From contig ML769589.1 of assembly GCA_009733575.1 (NCBI GenBank), positions 1 to 64,000 on the forward strand: a stretch of 64,000 nucleotides of DNA, in the 5' to 3' direction. Within the stretch, counting starts at the first letter, position 1; each line of letters opens with the position of its first letter. Both the position numbers and the translations under genes were made by a program. This stretch comes from Gymnopus androsaceus JB14 (Eukaryota; Basidiomycota; Agaricomycetes; Agaricales; Omphalotaceae). A model generated the notes under the pieces. That model did no database searches. It saw only the letters and a list, made by a program, of their open reading frames with translations, and was not told the DNA's origin. Of the stretch, positions 35,713-47,663 are shown one piece after another.

Positions 35713-37334
35713 CCATTACGGTCCTTTTGGTACAATTAGCGCGTACCAAGCCCGAGTTTCAATTCTCAATCCGGGGTAGTTGTAAGGACCGAGTTTGAAT
35801 GAGTCGGTTCCGACTCAGCCGAGGTGAGTTGTTGCATTGGGTCTTAACGTTGGATCTTGACGTTGAGTCTTGACGTATCGAATCCGCCATACTTATAGAT
35901 TTAATGGAGCTTCAAGCTCAAGACTAGTGTTGAGTGTTGCGACACTCGCGCTTCAAGCGGCAGCATCCGCTGTCACGTCATTTTATAAGCCGCTTCCGGC
36001 ATGGCGAGACTTGATCTGCGGAGCATATGACAGCATGCCGCTTGAGCCAGTATTCCGGACTTTTGTGCCGGTTTACTGAGCGTCCGTATGAACTACGTTG
36101 ACATTGTTTGGACTCCTCCGCACTTTGCAGTGTGTAAAAGAGAAAAAATAAATATATGAATCATTGAAGCATACAGTGATCATGGAGTCCTTGAGCCACC
36201 TGGAGTCCTTGAGCCATGACGTATTTGTATTGGATTGAATAGAATACAGCATGGCTCAAGGACTACATACAAATTTTGACCTGAATTCAAGAAAAAATAA
36301 AAGTAATTATTGCCCTTTGTCTGATGGTCCTTAAAGTAGCTCAGTCGTTGTTTCAGAACCTTTGGATTATTTCTATCTACTTAGATATGTTCAAAATGTA
36401 ATGCAGCAAGTTCCGCATGCAAAAATCAAAGCTGTGGCTCAAGGACTCCAAGATCACTGTATCTCAGATCCTTTGAGAAAGTGTATAAAAATATATAGCC
36501 AAGCCATGTGGTTGGCTATATTTAGCATTGATTAGCAGGTTTCAACGCCAATGTCCCTCAGAAACCATAGCGCCCAAGCCAATCAGGCGGATGGCGCTCA
36601 TCCACCTTTCCTCTTTGCTCTTTACACGAGTGCTCAAAAATCTGTTTTGTCCTAATGATGATAGCTCTCTCAACCATTTATACCCTCATTATACTGTAAT
36701 GCAAGGGCTGCCACAACTCCCTAACATCCAAAATTCTATTTATATGTTTACTGCCAGAGATGATCAGGCCGGCGTCTTCTTGGGCGCCTCACTGCCTAAG
36801 AAGAGTGTAAAGCTTGTTCTTGATTGTTTAGAAACAGAGGCAAAATTTGCTGGCGTCTTCTTTGGGCACCTCACTGCCTAAGAAGAGTGTAACTGTAAAC
36901 AACCAGGTTTTGATTAACCTAACTCAGATCTCAACTGAAATTGCCTTTTATATCCGAAACAATTAATTAGAACAATGACTAGAGCACTATTGATCTGCTT
37001 ACCTTTGTAGGTGGTCAATCCGCCATTAGATCTAATCATTGTAGATAGTTAATCATTGTAAATAGTTAATCAATTATAAGTAGTTAATCCATTGTAAGCT
37101 AAATTAATCCATGCGTACGTAACTCATCCATTATGACAACCGTACTGACACCATCAGGAAATATCCCCCTAGGCTTAGGTGGGCACAGGTAGATTTCAGT
37201 GGCATAAGCACCCTGAAAGCATATAAGTCGACTAGGACCCTTGTAGTGACTTTAAGGCAAAGTATTGGATATTAAATACTTCAGGTGACCTGAGGCTCAC
37301 CTAAGCCACTTGAAGATACACATAAGTATATAAG
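35713..37334. repeat. right arm of long inverted repeat A
   Basis: Reverse complement of 30211-31836 with small indels; ends at the run of Ns, so its outer end is unknown. On the plus strand it contains a frame (36528-36881) ending LVLDCLETEAKFAGVFFGH, and the same duplicated CACTGCCTAAGAAGAGTGTAA unit as the left arm (36769 and 36850). Confidence 0.9.
36174..36459. mobile_element. Tc1/mariner-like MITE in right arm A
   Basis: The counterpart of 31084-31370 in inverted orientation, also bounded by TA (36172-36173 and 36460-36461). Same terminal repeats; 286 bp. Confidence 0.75.
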
Positions 37335-38114
37335 NNNNNNNNNNNNNNNNNNNNNNNNNNNNNNNNNNNNNNNNNNNNNNNNNNNNNNNNNNNNNNNNNN
37401 NNNNNNNNNNNNNNNNNNNNNNNNNNNNNNNNNNNNNNNNNNNNNNNNNNNNNNNNNNNNNNNNNNNNNNNNNNNNNNNNNNNNNNNNNNNNNNNNNNNN
37501 NNNNNNNNNNNNNNNNNNNNNNNNNNNNNNNNNNNNNNNNNNNNNNNNNNNNNNNNNNNNNNNNNNNNNNNNNNNNNNNNNNNNNNNNNNNNNNNNNNNN
37601 NNNNNNNNNNNNNNNNNNNNNNNNNNNNNNNNNNNNNNNNNNNNNNNNNNNNNNNNNNNNNNNNNNNNNNNNNNNNNNNNNNNNNNNNNNNNNNNNNNNN
37701 NNNNNNNNNNNNNNNNNNNNNNNNNNNNNNNNNNNNNNNNNNNNNNNNNNNNNNNNNNNNNNNNNNNNNNNNNNNNNNNNNNNNNNNNNNNNNNNNNNNN
37801 NNNNNNNNNNNNNNNNNNNNNNNNNNNNNNNNNNNNNNNNNNNNNNNNNNNNNNNNNNNNNNNNNNNNNNNNNNNNNNNNNNNNNNNNNNNNNNNNNNNN
37901 NNNNNNNNNNNNNNNNNNNNNNNNNNNNNNNNNNNNNNNNNNNNNNNNNNNNNNNNNNNNNNNNNNNNNNNNNNNNNNNNNNNNNNNNNNNNNNNNNNNN
38001 NNNNNNNNNNNNNNNNNNNNNNNNNNNNNNNNNNNNNNNNNNNNNNNNNNNNNNNNNNNNNNNNNNNNNNNNNNNNNNNNNNNNNNNNNNNNNNNNNNNN
38101 NNNNNNNNNNNNNN
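37335..38114. other. assembly gap (780 N)
   Basis: Run of N between the outer end of right arm A and the outer end of left arm B. Both arms continue into it. A scaffold join between two inverted-repeat structures is a likely place for missing, collapsed or mis-ordered sequence. Confidence 1.
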
Positions 38115-39103
38115 AGAGTGACGTCCAAAAGGATGAGAGTGCTTAAGCACGCGCTGCCGACTCTCAGGCCATCTTAGCTTATCCTCTGATAAGCGCGCTT
38201 CTGCTAGTATTGCGGACTCTTTTAGGCATTAGTGCCTGCCGCTCTTCCTCGTACCAAAAACAGCAGATCCTTAACCTGTACTTCTCTGGGATCTCCTTCA
38301 TTGCTTGGAAATTTAAAATCTGTCACCCGCTTTGCTGGCCTCTACCCCCGTCATGGTGAGAAAGGATGGGAGTTTAACAATTTCTTTCCTCCGGACTGTA
38401 CAGTACAATAGACTTTCTGGACACTGGCCTTGCTTTGCTGCATTAGCGTATGCCGTTCATTCAAGTTTCAACTCTCGTCTTCTGTTACAGCCATTTCCTC
38501 TATCCAATTCTCTATTGACTCCGCCCCCAGCTCATCGCATGACGCAAAACCAGCGAAATATTTAACAATATCATTACCCCACCTTTCCTGAGACCACTAC
38601 CGGAATCTTCGAAGATTCCTCGAATCTCACTCCATGCTGTTACTTTTCTTGCAGGTGCAGGGTTCGAAAGCTTCTAATTTAGAGGAAGGATTCATTCCTG
38701 AAAGGCTTCAGCTCCACAGAGGGCATTTTAAATCGGATTGACGCTAGAGTCATTAGTCTACGATTTTGTATTTTCATCTTTATTTTTTGTGCAAGTGGTT
38801 GGATATCGAGACGGAATCCCAGGTAAGCAGTAATCTGATCCCATGAATAACTCTAGTAAATACTGAACCATATAATCCAGGTCAAGGATATCAGGATAGG
38901 ATATAGTAGTCAGCGGGAGGCCAGGGTTCCTTTATGCACCGCTCCAAGCCAACCCAGTATTGCGGAGTTGCGGCTTCAGAGAACCCTAGGACTCCATAGT
39001 GACACCCATTTCACTGAAATCAGTATTGGCTTCCTTTGGCTTGGATACTAGACGAACCACCGGAGCAGTTGCACTTTTTAACGCAGTGCTTCAATATATA
39101 TAT
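38115..39103. repeat. left arm of inverted repeat B
   Basis: About 990 bp, the reverse complement of 42838-43826 with small indels (for example GCGCGCTGCCGACTCTCAGGCC and its partner at 43770-43790). Unrelated to arms A. Its inner end is a short AT run just before the cassette. Its outer end continues into the gap. No intact gene inside. Confidence 0.9.
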
Positions 39104-39120
39104 GCCTAATTTGGGACATG

Positions 39121-40741
39121 CTTAGTAAGATAACAAGCAATTGAGGAGACTCAGAATGGGACTCACACAACCTGAAATAATGCATAGATTCGGAACCAGA
39201 CCGACGAAATCTGATATTTTACCGTTATAAAACGACTTCAAGCGCTGAAGAAAATTACACAAACCAACCAGACATCCTGGCAGAATCAAGTTGAGGAATA
39301 GCCAAAATGAATTCACAATGCGGAGCGCACATACCAAGTGCTGGACTTCCAGGGAAGATACCTCGAATGGTCGGGAGCGCAAATAGACCTGCAAAGAGCA
39401 GCGCAATGCTAGTAGATTCAAGCCCCCTGTTAGTTACTTATATCCTATGTGATCCGAAGTCAACCCACCCATCCGATCCAGAAACTTCACGATGAGGAAG
39501 CACATTTAAAATTGACATGTACAGTAAGCTCAAAGTTACAAGCCCTACAAAAGTTTTTGTCAATATTTGAAACAAGGGAGGATAGTGGAGTTTATATTAG
39601 ACAACTCACAATTGAATATGATCAGAAGACTCCAACTATGACAGCTGAATGTCTATTGAGGTAGATGTAAGTGGTGATCCTCCCCGCTTGGTCCGGAAGA
39701 TCCAAAAAGGTGTAATCAGACTTGGAAAACCCATTGGCTACTTCTAGGATTGAATATACTGGCGCCAGCCATTGGAATAGTATTGTTTGTGTCCGTTTCA
39801 ACTGCGGTCATGATGAATGATAGACCGTACCTGTGGAAAGTATCAGAGAGGCCGAGAGCAAAGAGAATAATAGATAAGAGCGCACACACCACACCAATCG
39901 AAAGGATATACAATTTCACTCTCAAAACCATGAGAATTCGTTTGTGAGGACCAGATATTGTACAAATCTGTTGTGATGACTTGTTTAATATCATAATTCT
40001 GCGGGCCGTTCAGGAGGCCTAGGTTTGTTGCGTTGTAATAAGCGGAGCTGTAGTTGAGCAGGGCAGTGGACATATTGAGGTTGGCACTCCCGTCCTTTGC
40101 GATTCCGTCTCTATACGATAGGGAAAGTCAAGGAAGCGCGAATACACGAAATCAAGAACAAGGATGGTTGTGTTACTTACGCATTCAAGAAGAATGAGAC
40201 ATTCTTTTTCAAGAAACCTAAATCCTGACAAGTACCATCTCCACCGACGAATGATACACCGCAGATGTAAGGGATCCAGAAAAGACCTTAGCAAGTACAT
40301 GCCACGGTAAGCGACGACTTCTGGTGTCAAAATATAAAAGGAATGTTTTATATTCACTTAACATTTTCGAGTCAGTGTCCCATTCTTGTATATCACCGTA
40401 TAATAGAATCTAGCAGACAATACCCATCCTTGAGATCAATGCCAGAGCATACTTGAGTTATAAAGATTAGTTACATACCCCATCTCTCGGAGGAGCACCT
40501 CCGACCGAAAGAGGTTGGAATGCATCTGGAGATCCACCTATCACAAGCGTGTCCAGTCCGAACCCCAAGAAGGTAGTCAAGACGATAACAGAGATGCCAA
40601 TCATAGCCGTAGTGTATACTACCTTGCGCATCCTAAGCTTCCCCATGTATAAGAAGGGATTGGCTCGCTGGGGGACCGTGACGAAGCAGTCGTGTCGGGA
40701 GGGACACGTCAAGGGGCAAGGTGAGATGGTCGGAAGTGTCT
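39121..40741 (-). CDS. cassette gene B, copy 2 (multi-TM protein)
   Basis: Reading leftwards: an exon with MGKLRMRKVVYTTAMIGISV and the helix IGISVIVLTTFLGFGLDTL, then GGSPDAFQPLSVGGAPPRDG; an exon with IPYICGVSFVGGDGTCQD and LGFLKKNVSFFLNA; an exon with MSTALLNYSSAYYNATNLGL and ITTDLYNIWSSQTNS; then hydrophobic segments (LYILSIGVVCALLSIILFAL) and a 99-residue C-terminal frame that stays open in all three copies. This suggests one N-terminal helix, a Cys/Asn-rich extracellular domain and several C-terminal helices, a layout reminiscent of SUR7/PalI proteins. Exact start and two splice joins are unresolved. Family not recognised. Confidence 0.5.
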
Positions 40742-42053
40742 ACAGGCACCTGGACTAAGAGCGAGAGGGGTTTTGGAAGTATTGGGGCTGGCCGAATAGA
40801 TTATCGAAACGGGATTGACGTTCACGTAGATAGGCAATGTGCATGAATGAATGAATTACTCAATGCGATAATCCAACTGGCGGTAGAGGAATAAGAATGA
40901 CAGACGAGCCCTGCGGCTACGACAAACTTTCCACTCGGTGGTCTGGGACAGAAAGAAAGTGTCTACTGGCTTGGCCATGAGGTGCTTTATACTCGTAAAT
41001 TGATACATAATTAAAGTAAGAGATATGAATTTAATTTCTATTCGGATCGGATTAGACTCCGAATCGCACCCCGCAGTAACCAATTCAGCCCAATTGTAAG
41101 TATATCAATAATAAGGACACATCGGAGCCAGATTTTGAATTTCGAGTATCGATGATTTTTTGATACATTTTCTTTCTTGTTGATGATTTGACCCTGTTCG
41201 CGCCTGACGCCTACCTTACTAAAAACTCAAACCAAAGAAGGTCAGGCCGCGGAATTCTATCTGAATTCTATCTGACAAGCAAATAACAAAAACTAGCAAA
41301 CCTGTGTTGCTGTTGCGTATCGCGTAGTACGTGTGGGTGGCGCTTGATTAGGACCTGCTGCCGCTTTGCTTTCAGTGAGCGGTGAGGCTCGCCCGGCCTT
41401 GCTAAGTCACGCTTCCAGCGCTCTTCTGAGCTTTCGAGCAACTTCCCAGGCGCTTACTTCAGTAACGAGAAAATACGTTTGGGGGCATATTCCCTCATCC
41501 TTCATGAATGACACCTTCCGCTCCTTCTTGATGGGATCCAGTTATACCGATCAACTATATATGTCAGTGTTGATCTCTCTTAAGCTTTTTGTGGCTTGTG
41601 GATCACTGACCCGAGCTGATACTATCGCGAGATCCGGAAAAATCTCCTCAAGACGTCTCGAGGAGTGTGAACTCAGAATTGACAATGAGTTCCCATGTCA
41701 TCTTGAAAGTGAACAAGTGACCGGATGTTAGAACTGAGTTTCCATGCATGGTATCGTATACGCTACATTCACTTGCAGAGGAAGCAGTGACTCTTGTGTT
41801 ATTGAGTGTCTGTACGGACATTTACAAATTAGTAAGAGTAATACAGTACGAAACCTAAATCAAGTACAGAGCACGGTCTTCAACCACTGCTGTTTGCCAG
41901 CATATCCAAACTCATGTTGTTATGCACCTGCAGAAGGAGAAGAATAAGGATGTAAGGATGTGCATTATAAGTTACACGCACAAATATACAGTTGTATTGA
42001 GTTACTTACCATCGAATTATCTGTGAAACTATTCAAGCTCGCGATACATAGCT

Positions 42054-42695
42054 TCAAAAGTCATATCCTGAACCTGGTGGTGGGCCCGGTGGCTATGAGA
42101 TACCAGGACGGAAGAGAGAAAAAATAGGAAGAAGGACAGCATAATGAGCATACTCACAGGAGGATAATGTCTACCTCCATCGTTGACATGATCACCTTTC
42201 ATCGGTACGAAAGATCCTGGAGGTGCCGAATATTCATCGTACACTGTATGATTAGGATACCCTATCGAATACGTCGGAGGCGACGGTGCGATAAGAGGGA
42301 CACTAGTACTAGTAGGTGCAGTATTCCGAGACCTGTTTAAAAATCTGGTATGGAGTTGGCGTCGTCGGAGAACAATTAACACGATGAGGGTGATAAGGAA
42401 GAGGCCCACTAAGTCGTTGATATGTCAGTAGGTAATCGCGAACGCAGTCCGGGACCAGAAGGACCCAAACTCAAATAGAAGCCATATTGAACAAAGCATA
42501 CGTACCGACAACAGACACTACGACTATCTTCCAGGTGGGCCAAGAGCTGATATGGTCATTATTATGGTCCCCCGAGTGATAAACAATGATGACACCATTA
42601 ACCAAAAAGGAGAGGATCAAGACAATGATGAATCTAGTCAAAGTTAAAGTGAGAAGTGGGACTCGGAGAGTTTGAGGCATAATGATGGGAGACAT
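42054..42695 (-). CDS. cassette gene A, copy 2 (small membrane protein)
   Basis: Three exons join cleanly: 42695-42506, 42408-42158 and 42092-42054, giving 159 residues. It starts MSPIIMPQTLRVPLLTLTLT, followed by helix 1 (RFIIVLILSFLVNGVIIVY), a short loop (HSGDHNNDHISSWPTWK), helix 2 (IVVVSVVGVGLFLITLIVL) and an RRR stop-transfer. A Ser/Thr/Pro-rich tail ends HYPPPPGPPPGSGYDF. It could be a signal-anchored single-pass or two-pass protein. It lies upstream of and in the same direction as gene B, so the two travel together. Role unknown. Confidence 0.65.
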
Positions 42696-42837
42696 GGACT
42701 TCTCCTTATATATATATATATTTCGAAAAATGTATACTTGCTGCATACTTAAGAGCCCAGAGGCTCTCCAATAGAATTAAAGGCCGTAGATTCGTTAACC
42801 CCGGGAATCAGTGAACGTTGAAAGCCGAGGCTCGAAA

Positions 42838-43826
42838 AATTCAATTTGAAGCACTGCTCCAAAAAAGCGCAACTGCTCCGGTGGTTCGTCTAGTATCCAA
42901 GCCAAAGGAAGCCGCCATGATTTCAGTGAAATGGGCGTCACCATAGAGTCCTAGGGTTCGCTGAAGCCGCAACTCCGCAATATTGGGTTGGGTTGGAGCG
43001 GTGCATGAAGGAACGCTAAGGATTCTGGTCTTCCCGCTGACTGCTATATCCTATCCTAATATCCTCGACCTGGATTATATGGATCAGTATTTACTAGAGT
43101 TATTCATGGATCAGATTACTGCTTACCTGGGATTCCATCTCGATATCCAACCACTTGCCACAAAAAATAAAGAGGAAAATACAAAATCGTAGACTATTGA
43201 CTCGACCGTCAATTCAGTTTAAATGTCCTCCGTGGAGCTGAAGCCTTTCAGAAATGAATCCTTCCTCTAAATTAGAAGCTTTCGAGCGCTACGCTACAAG
43301 AAAGTAACAGCATGGATTGAGATTCAAGAAGCCTCGAAGATTCCGGTAGTGGTCCCAGGAAAGTTGGGGTAATGATGATATTGTTAAATATTCGCGCTGG
43401 GTTTGCGTCGTGCGATGAGCTGGGGGCGGAGTCGATAGAGATAGAGGAACGCTGTAACAGAAGACGAGAGTTGAAACTTGAACGAACGGCATACGCTAAT
43501 GAGCAAAGCAAGGCCAGTGTCCAGAAAGTCTATTGTACTTGTACAGTCCGGAGGAAAGAAATTGTTAAACTCCCATCCTTTCACCATGACGGGGGTAGAG
43601 GCCAGCAAAGCGGTGTGACAGATTTTAAATTTCCAAGCAATGAAGGAGATCCCAGAGAAGTACAGGTTAAGTCTGCTGTTTTGGTACGAGGAAGAGCGGC
43701 AGGCACTAATGCCTAAAAGAGTCCGCAATAAGCTAGCAGAGCGCGCTTATCAGAGGATAAGCTAAGCATGGCCTGAGAGTCGGCAGCGCGTGCTTAAGCA
43801 CTCTCATCCTTTTGGAGTCGACTCTC
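42838..43826. repeat. right arm of inverted repeat B
   Basis: Reverse complement of 38115-39103. About 130 bp at 42706-42837 between the cassette and this arm are not mirrored on the left. Part of this arm (about 43517-43723) also occurs alone at 54479-54707, so the arm belongs to a dispersed repeat family. Confidence 0.9.
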
Positions 43827-44003
43827 ATAGCCGTCGCTCCTATATCAGTTAATTTGAACCTCCCACCCACCCACTCCCGGTTCAACAAAACCCTAAACAC
43901 CAGCATCTTCCGACGTTCCGGCTTTGACCACGCGGCTGATAATTTAAAAGCAATTTTTTGCCCACCTGTGCGGGCCAAGCCCCAGCCAAACCTCTCTACT
44001 AGT

Positions 44004-46143
44004 CACTACGCCAGCGCCAAACAATAACAGGCGAAATAATTAGCGAAATCATTGTCGTGATTAGCTACCTTTTTTGGCATGAATCGCGATTGAAAAAGAC
44101 CATGTTTCTCATAGGAAAAACAAATTGGGAAAAAGATAAAATTTCACTCGGGAATCTTATATGATTTCACCTGAAAAACATATTGCAATTGATTGTCTTT
44201 TTCATTCGGAATTTCGCCGGTAATCTACACTGGCGGCCAAAACTGATGAACCCCCCCTTTTCGGAAATTTTATTCCCACGGCCCCAGAATTCATCGCTCC
44301 TCAATAATTTGAACTTTTTTACCTCTGATTTTTTTGTAGTGCAGGTAGAAAATAGATACATCCACTGAAATAGCAAACTCTGGAGGTTGAAAGACCTCAA
44401 ACCCCACCAGGGAAGCATGAGATGACATTTGACCTCATAACCTTTAATCATGCTTGCAACACTACGAGACCCTCATCAACAACCCAAAACTACACTTTCT
44501 GCACAAAAAGATGAAGAATTGTGGCCTCTGCAACTGACACTAAAGCGGTGGTCAGGAAATAACAGGATCTGGGAGCCGTGGGAATAGAATTCCAAAAATG
44601 GGGGGTTCATCAGTTTTGGCCGCCAGTGTACTATCTTTCCCGTCTGAAAAAGATAAGGAAACATCTTATCTTTTTCACCCGTGATTCATTTTGTTTTTCA
44701 CTTGGGAAAGTTAATACCCAGGTCCCGGGCAGGGACTGGGCAGGGACTGGGCGGTCAGTCATGTGACTCTATGAATCTCTTTGCTAATGCACATCCAGGA
44801 TTTACAGTACAGTATGTCTCAAATTTTTCACCTCATCTCATCCACCCAGTAGCCCAATACTGTTATATCAGGTATGGGGGGATACAGTTGTATTGAAGAT
44901 CCACTATCATATGGTAGCACAATAAAAGTGCAATATTTCTGGTGGACTTTGCATCATAGTCCCATGTCATGCTACGTTTGATTGCCTGAGTACTAAGTAA
45001 CTGAGTAGGTTGTAAATTGACAATGCAGAATACTTAGATATTCATACTACTGACTGGCGGGTGAGTCAGGAACCCAACACTGCATGCTTCAAGGCTTGGT
45101 ATGCATCATGGTGTGGATCCCGCTCATCCTCCCTGCTCACTCTCAACTCTCCCCACCTCCTCACCCATTATGAACACCATACTTACTTTAAAAAATTAGA
45201 CACATTGAAAGATATACACATAATAATGTCCATCATGTACATGAATAGCAATAAACTTGAGTTTTAAGGGTAGCTGGCACACAAACTGACAAATATATAT
45301 AACATTAGTCCACCATTGAATACTTAAGCAACAAATGGAGTGCCTACCTTATACAGTGTATTAGGTGCATTTCCAATAGGTCCGGCACATATTGTGCTTC
45401 ATCTGACTACTTGAGCCCATCATTTTGAGCAATGAGTATGGGCTAAGCACCAGTTTAGCACCAACGGACCATGTTTCCACACAACCTCAAATGACAGACC
45501 TTTATAAAGTATTTTCCTTCATCGAGTATCAATAAATATGATATATTAATGCATACCCATGCTTGCTGGTCAACTTATGTATTTTTTTCAAGTATAGCTG
45601 TACACTTCATGGCTTACAGTTGGGTATAGTGCACTTACCATATGGTAGTGGATCTTCAATACAACTGTATCCCCCCATACCTGATATAACAGTATTGGGC
45701 TACCGGGTGGATGAGATAAAGTGAAAAATTCGAGACATACTGTTCTGTAAATCCTGGATGTGCATTAGCGAAGAGATTTCATAGAGTCACATGACTGACT
45801 GCCCAGTTCCTGCCCAGTCCCTGCCCGGGACCTGGGTATTAACTTTCCTGAGCAAAAAACAAAATGAATCACGGGTGAAAAAGATAAGAAAACATCTTAT
45901 CTTTTTCAGATGGGAAAGATAGTAGATTACCGGCGAAACGAATGAAAAAGACAATCAATTGCAATATGTTTTTCAGGTGAAATCATATAAGATTCCTGAG
46001 CAAAAATTTATCTTTTTCCCAATTTGTTTTTCCTATGAGAAACATGGTCTTTTTCAACCACGATTCATGCCAAAAAAGGTAACTAATCACAACAATGATT
46101 TCGCTAACTATTTTGCCTGTTATTGTTTGGCGCTGGCGTAGTG
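44004..46143. mobile_element. non-autonomous CACTA element with ~0.5-kb arms
   Basis: Begins CACTACGCCAGCGCCAAAC at 44004 and ends with the reverse complement, GGCGCTGGCGTAGTG, at 46143. It is flanked by the 3-bp duplication AGT (44001-44003 and 46144-46146), as expected for CACTA transposons. The inverted repeats run about 510 bp (44004-44917 without the nested MITE; 45638-46143), unusually long for the superfamily. The loop (44918-45637) has no credible gene. It needs a transposase from elsewhere. Confidence 0.85.
44228..44628. mobile_element. 401-bp Tc1/mariner-like MITE nested in the CACTA arm
   Basis: Perfect 29-bp terminal inverted repeats, CACTGGCGGCCAAAACTGAT... at 44228 and the reverse complement ending at 44628, flanked by TA (44226-44227, 44629-44630). 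The opposite CACTA arm keeps the uninserted sequence TAATC-TA-CTATCTTT (as its reverse complement near 45918-45935), which proves insertion at TA with duplication. No coding capacity. Confidence 0.9.
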
Positions 46144-46239
46144 AGTATTAACTCCTTTTACATGTATACTTAACTTATCTCTCATTAGAGTGCACATGAC
46201 AATCCCGGCGCAGGCGGCTGACATGCCCCAGCGCATTCC

Positions 46240-47465
46240 AGATCTCAAATATAGCTTTTGCGTTTGAAACAGTGCTCTTGGTGCACGTAACCTCCCGCCA
46301 CGCCAGTTGAGCCCATAGGCCAGAACATTTTTTCTACATCAAGGGATGAGTCGGTTGAACTAAAAGGCAGTTAGAATGAAATGAATGTACTTTGTGGTAT
46401 AGACCCCTGGTTGGAAGCCTTTTGTAACAATATACACTGTATTCTGCATCTTCTTGAGTGCCAACAGCATCAGAACACCAGTCTGCAGGCACTCTTGGTA
46501 GGTGCTCTGGGCGGCTTGAACAGTTGGGAAGGATTTCAAAAGGCACCCACTGAAAGATGCAGGCGCAATGCTCTCAGCTCCAAGTTTGCCATCCAAGTTC
46601 AGATAGTGGCGGTAGAAGCCAGATGAGTCATTTTGGCCTAGATAAACTACGTAAGTGGGGCCAGAGTTTTCAGGGGTGTCAAGCAGGGGTTGCCGAGGTT
46701 GAGAGATAAAGCAAGGCATGGTAAAATGGCCACCCAAAATCATATCAGGCACCCTGTCCGGGATTCTGGTGACAGATGATGGAGATGGGAGTGGCTTGGA
46801 TGGATTCGGAGGATGTGGAGGTGCAGGATCTCTGGTAGGTGGTTCAGTGCGATGTATTGTCAAGCCGTATCTGGGATTGATGCAGAGGCAGAGGTTTATT
46901 TGTCAAAACTTGTGCTTGAGTAAGCATTGCTGGTAAAGTCTACAGAGATGAGGGTAGGAAAAGAAGTAGAAAAGAGGAGGTCCTTACTGAAAGCATTCTG
47001 GGTAGCGCCGTATATTTGCTGGAACATAGATTGCACATCTTGAAGTGCTAGTGATTGAGAAAAGTTAATTAAATAAAATCGGAAGTCAAAACAGTACTTA
47101 CTGATTCCATTGGTACCGCTCAGTTGATTTTTGTATCTGAGCATTTGCACAAGGATGATTGCTGTGGCCAGCTTATAAAAGTCCCATTTAACTGTTGTTA
47201 GGCTTGTCAACGCTCAGAGTGTGGTGGAGAAAAGTAAAGCCCACCATCACAAATGCTTTTGCCATTCTTAATGTGCTGTATTGCTTGAAGATGAGCCTTG
47301 TTGAGTGCAGAAGGTAGAGTAAGTCTGGCAAGCCCAGGCTCAGCAGTTTTGGGGTGATTTCCTGGAAATTGATTTGTCAGATAACATAACATAAGATATG
47401 TGATGCAAGATGGTTGTCAGCTTACTGTCAACCATCTTGCTGTTCAATCCACTCAATGACGCCAT
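46240..47465 (-). CDS. hypothetical protein with RNase H1 N-terminal/viroplasmin-like segments
   Basis: A multi-exon minus gene. Exon 1 encodes MASLSGLNSKMVD (47465) and joins through a 63-nt intron to NHPKTAEPGLARLTLPSALN...GGLYFSPPHSER. Further exons give WDFYKLATAIILVQMLRYKN, LQDVQSMFQQIYGATQN, a proline-rich linker, then YVVYLGQNDSSGFYRHY...SFSGCLLKSFPTVQAAQSTY and the start of a second unit, VYIVTKGFQPGVYTTK. The last two resemble the small RNA:DNA-hybrid-binding domain at the N-terminus of RNase H1 and in caulimovirus viroplasmin. No catalytic RNase H part is seen. Several joins are unproven. Divergent from the gene at 47664. Confidence 0.4.
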
Positions 47466-47663
47466 GGTCTTGGAGGCTGAGCTGGACGGTGAGGATGGCA
47501 GTCAAAGGTAAAGAGCTTTGAACCTACACCACCATGACTGATGGTGGATCCCAGCCCACATTGTTTGGCAGTCCTGTCAAAACTTTACTCGAGTTTGTTT
47601 AAATACCAGGTTCAACAAACTCAGGCTTTGCAATTCACTCAGGCTTTACGCTTCATCCTCAAA

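Larger units (their letters stand above)
31837..35713. repeat. two-gene cassette, copy 1 (loop of inverted repeat A)
   Basis: From CCTAATTTGGGACATGC to GGACTTCTCC this 3.9-kb block is collinear with 39105-42705 and, for its left half, with 50367-52301. Both genes point left. Compared with copy 2 it carries many single-base insertions and an 8-base loss, so both genes are damaged. The 54 bp just outside on the left (TTGAGAATTGAAACTCGG...) also precede copy 3. Confidence 0.9.
39105..42705. repeat. two-gene cassette, copy 2 (loop of inverted repeat B)
   Basis: Same block as copy 1 with clean reading frames. Inner flanks are AT microsatellite-like (TATATATAT on both sides), not the 54-bp sequence that precedes copies 1 and 3. 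Confidence 0.9.

Noticed and set aside
37281..38150. Long minus-strand open frames
   Set aside because: They cross the run of Ns and are not real sequence.
43372..43728. 114-codon frames on both strands inside right arm B
   Set aside because: The left arm does not preserve them without breaks and they have no motif; treated as repeat DNA.
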